This document shows positions 22,790-32,113 of a stretch of 64,000 bases of DNA, in pieces. Made by a program: the position numbers and the translations under genes. The notes below the pieces were generated by a model. It was not told the origin of the DNA. It did no database searches and was given only the letters and a program-made list of their open reading frames with translations. Source of the stretch: Okapia johnstoni (Eukaryota > Chordata > Mammalia > Artiodactyla > Giraffidae); assembly GCA_024291935.2 (NCBI GenBank), contig CM044315.1, positions 57,572,385-57,636,384 of the forward strand, given 5' to 3'. Position 1 is the first letter of the stretch; each line of letters opens with the position of its first letter.

Positions 22790-24880
22790 ACCATTCTGCC
22801 CCTCCAGCTTCTGTGACATCAAGACTCTCATTTCCCTTCTCTGTCTCCTCTATGTCTGCCTTCTAAAATCCCGCCCTGAGTCCCAAGTTTCTATCCTTGG
22901 CTGACTGCTGCTCTTCTCACTTTATCCATTCTTCTTGGTGAGCTCATCCATTCTCACAGTTAGTATATGCTGAGGATTCCGAGATCAAAACATCCAGCCC
23001 AATTTTGTCCAAGCATCCAACTTATCTATTCTGCTGGACACTTCTAACAGGTAATTGCACAAGTATTTGAAACATAATGCATCCAAGACTAAACCCATCT
23101 CCCCTCCAGAAACTTTAACTGACAGCCATATTATCTCTAAATTGCCTCAGCTGGAATCCTAGGAGGCATTCAAGAATTCCCCCTCATTCCTTACATCTGA
23201 TCACCCAGTCTCACCTATTTCATTTCCCAGATACTTCTAAAATCCATCTCTTATTTTCCTAACTGCAATTTCAGGCCTGTATCACCCCTTGACTGAACTG
23301 CAAAAGCATCCCATGTAGACTCCAGCCTCCATGGTTGCCCTGGTATTAGGATGGCCAACTCTTTCTGTTTACTTGGGACTGTCTCAGTTTTGACCCTGAA
23401 AGTCTTGCCTCCAGGAAATCCCTTAGTCCCCACTCTCAGTTGCAAATAAAACTAAAACCCTATTTTTAACTGAAAATGAAATTACGCACATTACTGAAAA
23501 TCCATGGGTCTCCCTTCAGGTAGAGCTGGATTCAGGAGCTCTGCTTACAAGATTCACCTCTGCCCTTTGCTTTTTTTAAACTTTCTGTTCTGTATTGGGG
23601 TATAGCAGATTAACAAAAAGTGTTGTGACAGTTTCAGGTGAACAGTGGAAGGACCCAGCCATACATAGACATGTATCCATTCTCCCCCAAACTCCCCTCC
23701 TATCCAGACGGCCACATAACACTGAGAAAAATCCACGTGCTATACAGTAAGTCTTTGTTGGTTATCCATTTAAAACATAGCAGTTATGTTCACATCCTTC
23801 CCAAACTCCCCAACTATCCTTTCCCCCCATCCCTCCCTCTGGCAACCATGTTTGTTCTCCAAGTTTGCGAGTCTCTTTCTGTTTTTTAAGTAGGTTCATT
23901 TATATCAGCTCTTTTTAGATTCTGCATATAAGGGCTATCATACAATATTTCTCCTTCACTGTCTGACTTACTTCACTCAATATGACTGCCCTTTGCTCTT
24001 GAATAAACTTACTCTTCGTGGCATGCAAGTGCCTGCCAGCAATCCTAGACTCATTGATCAGCTTGGCAGCCTGTAAAGAGATTCTCTACTCTGACAGAGA
24101 AGTCTCAGGAAGATTTCTGATTGGCCCAGCTGATGTCACATGATCTATCCCCATCCCAATCACCACGGCCAGGAAGATGACCCAGGCCTACCTTCCAAAT
24201 CTCCTTTTGAGGCTGAGGTGAGGGGTGCTAACCAGAAAGAAGGTTCACAGAAAGGAGGAGGAGAAGGGGAGCAGGACAGACAAGAACAACGAACAGTTGT
24301 CCCTTTACATTATACTCCCCTCCAATCCCATCACACTGATCCGGGTAATTGAATTCATCTGAGAAGAGTGAGCCATAGACCACTGTTAGCCCATTTTACT
24401 CTTCCGAATAAAATCCTCATAGTTCCCTCATTGCCTACAGGGCAAAGTCATGCTCCTCAGAAGGACATACAAGGCTCTCTCTGAGCTGATCTCTGTCTAC
24501 CTTTTTTAGCCTACCTTTCTCCACTCCTTCCTTAACGCTTAATCCTCTAGCAAACACCAGAGATTAAAAGAGTCCCTCGTGCACAGCATTTTTCTCCCCT
24601 GACTCGCTTTTAACCATGCTTCAGGGCTCAGGTCAAGCATCACCCTTTCCTGGAAGGCTTCCTCACCACCACCACCACCCTAAACACACACACAGCGCAT
24701 GCCCAGACTTGCCAGGCTACCACACCACCTTGAAAATTTTGTGTCTGTCAGCTCCTACATAGACTGCAGGTCGAAACTGCACCACAGTCATCTTTCTATA
24801 GCAAGTTCCAGCACAGAACTTGGCACACAGCATGCATTCAACCTTTGATTTTGAACAGAAACTGCTCTGCTTTGATAATC
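22790..24880 (+). mobile_element. L2 LINE, sense, split by an L1
   Basis: Sense L2 blocks in order: GAGCTCATCCATTCTCACAG, TATATGCTGAGGATTCCGAG, CATCTGATCACCCAGTCTCA, then beyond the L1 TACAGGGCAAAGTCATGCTC, ACAAGGCTCTCTCTGAGCTG and a 3' end near AGAACTTGGCACACAGCATG. A possible unrelated repeat lies at about 24110-24350. Edges are approximate. Confidence 0.6.
23572..23986 (-). mobile_element. 5'-truncated L1 LINE insertion
   Basis: Reverse L1 3' end beginning with its poly(A) as TTTTTTT and running through TGTATTGGGGTATAGCAGAT and CCTCTGGCAACCATGTTTGT. It is bounded by a 12-base target-site duplication CTGCCCTTTGCT. Confidence 0.85.
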
Positions 24881-25129
24881 CTAATGAGTGATAAAGGACC
24901 ACATTAAGTTAATGGAAATGGAGAGGAGAAACTAGATTAGTGGAAATTAACATAATTTAATTGGATGATGTCTTTTCATATTCTCTTGTGTAGTTTACTG
25001 GGGGGAGGCACTTTCTTTTTCACTGAAGTCACCCTCTAATTTGCAAACATAGAATAATGACACAAAATACATACATAACATACATACATAGGAAATTACT
25101 CACCGGTGGGAGATGTAGTCATCATTAGG

Positions 25130-25330
25130 GCACATATATTCAGCATCTCCAGGAACTGAGCCAAGTGCTCTCTGTGCATTGTTTTGTTTAATCCCCACAA
25201 AACAAACCAATGATATAAGCCTTGTTTATTTTCCCATTTTCTGGGAGAAATCACTGAGGTTGAGAGAAGTTATACTACTTTTCACAAGTCCTAGCTGGGA
25301 TCCAAGACCCAAACTCATGTCTTTCTGGCT
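25130..25330 (-). mobile_element. MIR SINE
   Basis: CCCATTTTCTGGGAGAAATC, CACTGAGGTTGAGAGAAG and ACAAGTCCTAGCTGGGATCC follow reverse MIR order. Confidence 0.6.
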
Positions 25331-25349
25331 ATAAAAGCCTATTGTCTAA

Positions 25350-25662
25350 TGTTTCCCTGGTGGCTCAGTGGTAAAGAATCTGCCTGTCAATGCAGAAGAC
25401 ACAGGTTTGATCCCTGGTCTGGGAAGATCACATGCAACCCAGGGCAACTAAGCCCATGCACCACAGCTATTGAGCCTGTGCTCTAGAGCCTATGAGCCAC
25501 AATTACTGAAGCCTATGCACACCAGAGCCATGTTCTGCAACAAGAAGCCACCGCAATGAGAAGCCCGTGCATCTCAACTAGAAATTAGCCCTCGCTCAAT
25601 GCAACTAGAGAAAGCCCATGCGCAGCAACGAAGAACCAGCATAGCCAAAAATAAATTTTTTT
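25350..25662 (+). mobile_element. CHR SINE (long form)
   Basis: GTTTCCCTGGTGGCTCAGTG head, then the CHR body with GAGCCTGTGCTCTAGAGCCT and CCAGCATAGCCAAAAATAAA tail. The target-site duplication AAAAGCCTATTGT lies at 25333-25345 and 25663-25675. Confidence 0.92.
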
Positions 25663-26264
25663 AAAAGCCTATTGTTTTAACTGCTATACTCTTATTCTTG
25701 ATCATTTGCCAGCTCTGTCCAGTTATACAAAGAAGCCCAAAATGAAATCAGAAGGCTCTTCTCCAGGTGAGCCTTTTATCAGAGTGATTATTTTGCTACT
25801 GTGGTGATGTAATCAGGTGTTAACTGGTGATGGTAGGAAAGTTTGCTGCTTTTCTGCATAAGTTCTCAGACACTTATTTGTAGAAGATATATTAGCATAA
25901 AATACCCAGGGACACAAAAGTCACTTCTCCCATGAGGAGGTTCTCGGATGAAAGACAACAATTCTTTGAATTCTGTCCTGTTTTTGTCCCCTTTAGTTTT
26001 CCTGGGGCTCTGTCCCACTTAGTGGGTAAGTGAAAGATTAGATCCATTAGTTTCAGCCTCCCCTCGGCTAACCTGTGCTGTCTGGCTGGCCTTTAAGAGA
26101 CAGTTTAGAGTAGAATTTTGATTTTCCCTTTCCTTGCCATGTAGTTTTAGAGGAGTCTCTTGACCCCTGAGCCTCAGGAGCTTTGGCAAGGAACCAAACG
26201 GATTAATAAATGTGAAAGCATGTTATAAGCCAAAAAGTACTTAACAGATACAAGAAAAGTAGGA

Positions 26265-26420
26265 ACTCTACTCACTCCCCGAGCACCTTACCTTATGCCT
26301 GACATAGAGCAGTCCTCTGTACAAGAACTTGTCTTTACAATGCTGTCAACTTCTTGTCTTGTCCAAGTGCCCAGCACTGTGTCTGGTGCATAACAGTCTG
26401 TTGTTCTCTCAATTCAAGGA
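26265..26420 (+). mobile_element. L2 LINE 3' fragment
   Basis: CCCAGCACTGTGTCTGGTGC and the preceding order fit the L2 3' end. Weak. Confidence 0.4.
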
Positions 26421-26471
26421 AGCCCTAAGAGCCAACCTGTTCGTGGACCATCCCACCTTTTGTAGTTCTTT

Positions 26472-26678
26472 TGCTCAGTGCTCAGTTGTATATGACTCTT
26501 TGCAACTCCATGACTGTAGCCCATCAGGCTCCTCTGTCCGTGGAATTTTTCCAGGGAAGAATACTGAAGCAGGTTGCCATTTCTGACTCCAGGGGATCTT
26601 CCTGACCCAGGGATAGAACCTGTGTCTCCTGCATTGGTAGGCGGATTCTTGATAGAACCGTACCACCTGGGAAGCCCT
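26472..26678 (-). mobile_element. Bov-tA SINE
   Basis: Reverse Bov-tA: CTCAGTTGTATATGACTCTT, CCATCAGGCTCCTCTGTCCG, GATCTTCCTGACCCAGGGAT and CACCTGGGAAGCCCT. Flanks TAGTTCTTTT / TAGTTCTTTA are a likely target-site duplication. Confidence 0.9.
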
Positions 26679-26879
26679 AGTTCTTTAAACTGGTACAGAA
26701 CAATAAACGAGTAAATTTTAATCTGTCCACAGGCAGCAAATTGTTCTGGTTATACCTCTTCCCTGAGAGTCTCTTCAATCTTTGCAGAGAAATCTGTATC
26801 CCTCAGCTCCTTGTGGTCTGACATCAGGGAGACTGGAAACTGATCTGGTGAAAGCTGCCCCTTCCCCTCGACTGAAATT

Positions 26880-27070
26880 TGTAAAGCATGATTCTACTGA
26901 GTTTCAGGTGGAAGAACTCCAAGAAAGCATGCAGTGTTTGTCAAACTGCTCTGATAATAAGAACTACCTGAAGTACTTATTAAAAAAAATAAATTCTGAG
27001 CCTTTCCCAGCCCCATTTAATCTGAAGCTCTTGGGAAAGGGTCTTAGAGCTGTATTTTTAACATACAGCC
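26880..27070. mobile_element. MER5/MER20-like hAT fragment
   Basis: AACTACCTGAAGTACTTATT, GAGCCTTTCCCAGCCCCATT and GAGCTGTATTTTTAACA resemble hAT MITE blocks. The 143-codon open frame over it is therefore not a gene. Confidence 0.45.
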
Positions 27071-27508
27071 CTAGGTCTTCATTGTTTATTGGAAAATGTG
27101 AGCAATTCTGGAGGACAAATCCCTTATTTTTACACAGGAAGAATTTGAGCCCCAGAATGAGAGATATTTGTCATTGGGGGAGGGTGAGTGAAGGGTGGAC
27201 CCCACATGCCTAAAAGGATTGGGAAGGGAAACCTAAGTGAGTCCAGGAGGCTTAAGTTGACAATAGACAAAGGCAAGGTCTGTAGCAAACTGGAAATCCT
27301 TATCTAAAATGGAGGAGCCTCCCTCAGCTGCAGCCAATTGCTGCCATGCAGACTGTGAGCCCACTGTTGCCACAAATAGCAGACTTCCAAGAGACAATAG
27401 AAATAAAGATTTTTCTAAGAAATTTCTTCATGTTTAAATGTTGACAACTTAAAAAAAAAATGTTTTTAAACATCATGTAGGCCAAATTTCTCTTGGCTAC
27501 CATTTCCA

Positions 27509-27702
27509 GGGGCTTCCCTTGTGGCTGAGTGGTAAAAAACCCACCTGCCAATGTAGGAGACATGGGTTGGGAAGACCCCTTGGAGAAGAAAATGGCAACC
27601 CAGTCCAGTATTCTCGCCTGAAAATTTCACAAACAGAGGAGCCTGGTGGGCAACAGTCCATGGAGTTGCAAAGAGTCAGACATGACTGAGCACAAAAACA
27701 AA
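27509..27702 (+). mobile_element. Bov-tA SINE
   Basis: GGGGCTTCCCTTGTGGCTGA head with a short deletion after ACATGGGTTG, then the Bov-A body, ending GTCAGACATGACTGAGCACA. Confidence 0.9.
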
Positions 27703-27759
27703 ACAACAAATCCCTATGTGAGGGTTGTGGCTGTCCCAGAAACTCACCCCAAACATGCT

Positions 27760-28055
27760 TCAGATATACCCTCCAGACCTACAGCTCCTCTACAGGAACA
27801 AGTGTCCCTTCACCATCCCCTGGCCAGTCTGTTTATCCTTTGGGTCTCACTGGATCTTCCCGACCTTCCTGGCCCCCAGGAACACTTAGGCCTTGAACAC
27901 AGCACATTGTCACTGATTGCCCTGCATCACAGGTGTCAGTCTTTTACACTAAATTGCACATATTCTTAAAGACAAAGATCTTGTTTTTACACTTTTGCTG
28001 CCCTGGGACTTAGTGCCCAGTGCATGACAGGCCTTCAGTAAATAGCATTAAAGAA
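27760..28055 (+). mobile_element. L2 LINE 3' end
   Basis: TGGGACTTAGTGCCCAGTGC and CAGGCCTTCAGTAAATAGCA match the L2 3' terminus. The 5' part is diverged. Confidence 0.5.
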
Positions 28056-28457
28056 GTGAATGTGTTGATATTGATTTCTTTATTTGATAATAAACTTTCT
28101 AAGGATGAGCACTACCTCTTAGAGGCTACCTCTGTCTATTCTCTGCAGCACCTAGCAGAATTATAATCAATATTCAATCAGTTAAGTAATTTGTGTGGTT
28201 TGCAAAATACGATGCTAACTTCTGATCAAAGAACTCACAACCTTTTTCTGCAAGTCATCCTCATGTGCCCTCCAGAAATTTCTACCCCTTGAATTCTCAA
28301 GCAGTTCTCTGGGCACTTCTGCTTTGGATTTTATCTGTTGATGTTTGTGTCTCATTACTTCAGTAGCCTGGAAACTCTTTGAGGTCAGAGTAGGTTTCTG
28401 ATTTTTTTTTTGTAGACTTCAATATAACCAGCATAGCCCTTGCTCATAATAAGCACT

Positions 28458-28611
28458 CAAACAGGATGAGATGGTTGGATGGCATCATCGACTCAATGGA
28501 CGTAAGTTTGAGCAAACTCCAGGAGATAGTGAAGGACAGGGAAGCTTGCCATGCTGCAGTCCATGGGGTCGCAAAGAGCTGGACATGACTGAGTGACTGA
28601 ACAAAAACAAA
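28458..28611 (+). mobile_element. BovB LINE 3' end fragment
   Basis: GATGAGATGGTTGGATGGCA, AACTCCAGGAGATAGTGAAG and CATGCTGCAGTCCATGGGGT, ending GACTGAGTGACTGAAC: the BovB 3' terminus. Confidence 0.88.
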
Positions 28612-28671
28612 ATTCTTTCTTGGTGATCTTCATGAATACAACCTTTTTACACAGTTTCTTATGTTTAGTTG

Positions 28672-28881
28672 TGCTATGTGCTAAGTCTCTTCAGTCATAT
28701 CCAACTCTGCAACTCTATAGACTGTAGCCTGCTAGGCTCCTCTGTCCATGGGATTTTTCAGGCAAGAATACTGGAGTGGGTTGCCACCCCCTTTTCCAGG
28801 GGATCTTCCTGACCCAGGACTTGAACCCACATCTCCTGCATTGCAGGCAGATTCTTAACCTCTGAGCCACTGGGGGAATCC
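28672..28881 (-). mobile_element. Bov-tA SINE
   Basis: Reverse Bov-tA from TGTGCTAAGTCTCTTCAGTC to GAGCCACTGGGGGAATCCT. Confidence 0.9.
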
Positions 28882-29869
28882 TGATGTTTATCTAAGGGCT
28901 GTTTAAAAGGAAAAATAAAAAAGAGATTCAATTCAGTTTGAGGGGCATTGGCCTGGTGTTAAATCATGCCACTGAGAGTTTTATTCATTTAAAGGAAAAA
29001 CATCTCACTGCTTGCAGCCTTCTACAAAATCTCGAAGAATAAAACTGAACCCATATAGTTGAAAATTGCGGAAACAATGATTTTATAAGGGTTATAGTTA
29101 GGCGTCTCAAAACATGCTTTGAAAATACTTCCAATTAACAATATACAAACAGCTCTTTCCTAGCCGTGACACTTTCTTCATTTGGGAAATAAAATATGTA
29201 TTATGGGAGATTACTTACCTTCATGAGTCCTTTCATTATAGAAATTTAATTTACTGAGGGCTTTGATGAACTGCAGGAGGGAGGAGACAATGCTATTTAT
29301 GACACTGAGGTAAAGTTGCCAGTGAAAAAAGTAGGTATTTTCCACAAACAATACACCTTAGAAAGAGGAGCGGATTTCTGTCTCCACTGTAACATTTCCA
29401 CCTACTTGCAATGAGTAGAGTTAATGGCATTTAAAGCAACAACTGAAAAATACTAGCAACATTTAGAGGCAGAATCTGCCCTGGTAATTGCACACTTGTT
29501 TACAATTAACTCAATTGTTTCAGAGTGGATTTTTCAACGCCCTGTTACTTTTGTGTTATGTTCAATCAGGAACGAATAACAACGGTTAAAACTTAAAAGC
29601 CAAAACTTCAAAATCCCATGAATTGTTGGGATTTTTCTGAAAGCAAACAACCTCAAGGATGCACACTACCACTTTCATTATCTCTAAGCACTATGAAATA
29701 AGAATACACATTCAAAACACTTTTCTTTAAATATGTATATCGTGTTATAAGCAACAGATTTCTCTGATGCCTTAGAAGTTTTCCTATTGCCATCACCCAA
29801 GTTTTAGTAACAGACACACTGTATTGACACCTATCAGGTGCCAGGTAGTTTGCATTCATTATTTGTAAA

Positions 29870-29903
29870 TCAGAGTCAGACAGGACTGAGTGACTAAGCA
29901 CAT
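29870..29903 (+). mobile_element. Bov-A 3' end scrap
   Basis: AGAGTCAGACAGGACTGAGTG only, the last about 30 bases of a Bov-A unit. Confidence 0.5.
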
Positions 29904-30739
29904 ACTTAAGCTGCTTCTCCCCACTCTGCCTTCCTAGTTTAATTTACTCACCTTTGCAGGAGGGTCTTTAATCAAGTAGTTTTGGGAAAGAATTGAAAGT
30001 ATTTTTACTTAATGGGAAGGAAAAAAAAAATCTGTTTAAAACTCACTGCTCTCCATCTTCTGATAATGTAAAAAACAACTATTAAATAGCAGTTACGTTT
30101 TGGATCAGGCACTAGCTTAAATAAGATACAAGCCTAAACAAGGATTAAAACTCCACATTTCTGGTAGATGTGGAAAAACAGAAACTTAATTGCAAGGTGA
30201 AGGGCTCATATGCCTACGTTATTCCTAAGATATGCAGAAGCTTGGTGCTTTTTGTTACTGTTAGCTGGCATTTCTCTCCTCTGATTTCTGCTTTTTCCTG
30301 ATTGTATATAGTCATGACAAGTGTGGGAGACAGATGGCTGGGGAGCCACAGGGTATTGGGGGGGGAGGGTATGGTTTGAGAAGTAGGCAAAGAAAAATCC
30401 CGTGTACCAAAGCTATATCAGGCCTCTCCTCAGTAGGCATTTTTGCTTTCTTTGGCTGTATGTCCAGAAGATTGTTGCAGTTAATTATCAAGTGACTGTT
30501 CCAAGTAAAAGATGACTGTTCTGCTAAAGCCTTTCATTTCTTTTGCTCTTTTCTTCCCTCTCCCATCTAATTTAGCCAAACCCCTCAGAACCATAGCATG
30601 CATGTTCAGCTGGAAGCACACAGCTCTAGGAAGAGAATAAGGGCACCAGAATCTTCTGCAGGCCACTTTCCTTTTTCCTGTATGTGTTTCTGCAAAATGC
30701 ACAGCCTTGGACGGTTGCAGTCACTTTCCAATTGGCCTT

Positions 30740-31260
30740 CTTACCTACGGCAACTTATCCAATAACCCGTCTTTCAGTGCCCAGCGTTATCTTCCTGAAA
30801 CACTGATCACATCACTCCCTGCGTGAAGGCGTCTGCAGACTGGCCAAAGTTTACAGAAGAAAGCCCGAATGCTAAGGGTGACATGGAATGCCATTCCCAG
30901 TCTGGGCCTAATCCCCACCTACCTTTCAGCCTTATCTCACCCTTATCTTTCTATGCCAGAGGCACACACAGAATCACTCTTGTTTCCCTGAACAGGTTTT
31001 GGTCTTTCAGGTCTTTCCACACCTTCCCAGAAACTAGTGTTGCGGCTAGCAATTTCCTTTTCCTGTTTTAAGATCCAAATAAAATGATCTCTTCCCAGGA
31101 AAAACTTCTCTGGTCTTGTAGGTAGGTCTTTGGTGACTCCCTCCCCTCTGCTTTTGTAACATGTTGCATATAATCTTATTATAGCACTAGTGATCATTTA
31201 ACTGTATTTATCCAGGTTTTGCAAGTGCATTTCCCACAGTTGTCCCTAACTCCAACCCAA
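30740..31260 (+). mobile_element. L2 LINE, sense, degenerate
   Basis: CACTGATCACATCACTCCCT, a GTCTGCAGACTGGCC stretch and TCTTATTATAGCACTAGTGA follow L2 order. Edges uncertain. Confidence 0.5.
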
Positions 31261-31547
31261 CTTCTAAATCACCTTTGTTTTTCTGACTTTTGGTGTAGGG
31301 TGGAGCAGGGCATCACTAAAATGTCCACTAAATAAATAAAAGCCAGTATTATGTCATGTTCAGTCCAAATGTTTTGAGTAGAAAAATATTTTATATACAT
31401 ACATACACACACATCTATATATACAGATGCACATATACTATATATACATGATTTCACATGGGTTTTAATTTTTCCATATTGAAAAAAAAACTTGTTTAAA
31501 AGAAAATAAAGTACAAGTTGAAAGAAACAAAAGCACACATTAAGAAA

Positions 31548-32113
31548 TGATGCAATTATTCCATACCAGTTTATTGTAGGTATTGTGTTTCAAAAAATTT
31601 ATAGCATAAATAACCTTTCGTGTCATAAAATAACTTAGTACAATTTATAATAAAACTTTGAGAATTTAACATCTCATCAAAATACAATAAAATATGGTTT
31701 TAAAATATGATTAACCCTTTTTTTTTTTAAACTTGAGGGCATAGAAACCAAAATTACCCCAACTATGGCTGCACATTTAAACTTTAACAAAGCATATTTG
31801 GTTTATTTAAATGTAAGTCAACCATCCTAAATTAATACATAGTTTTGTTTTCCTTCCTGCATGGTTCCTTGTAATTTCTCTTTCTTTTGACTTGTATTTC
31901 TGTTTCCACACAGCTTCCTTCTTCATTTCACCTCTTTCCATCTGCAAAGTCATCTATCTCTGGGCTCCCAGAACATGTAGTTGAACTCACTCAGCCCCTT
32001 GACATCAGTTTCTGTAATCCTTGCATCAGTGTAGGGAGTAACTGCTTGAGTAACTACAAAGGTATTTCAAAACTTCAGTGCAATTTGGTTCAGTTATTTT
32101 CATTCAGATGCCA
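31548..32113 (-). other. GADD45A: GADD45A 3' UTR
   Basis: About 560 bases, AT-rich with scattered ATTTA pentamers on the - strand. The human mRNA has AU-rich elements bound by AUF1 and TIAR (literature), so message-stability control is plausible here. An internal AATAAA (- strand, 31807-31802) could give a shorter 3' end. The end is inferred from the distal signal. Confidence 0.7.

Larger units (their letters stand above)
16826..31547. other. Intergenic region between convergent GNG12 and GADD45A
   Basis: No exon, RNA gene or coding frame is supported here. Repeats are listed separately. Stretches where I recognise nothing include 17310-17880, 18100-19030, 19105-19630, 21180-21690, 25680-26260, 28900-30740 and 31260-31547. 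Confidence 0.75.

Noticed and set aside
26782..27213. 143-codon open frame on the + strand
   Set aside because: It covers a MER5/MER20-like hAT fragment and an old MIR-like piece; not a conserved protein.
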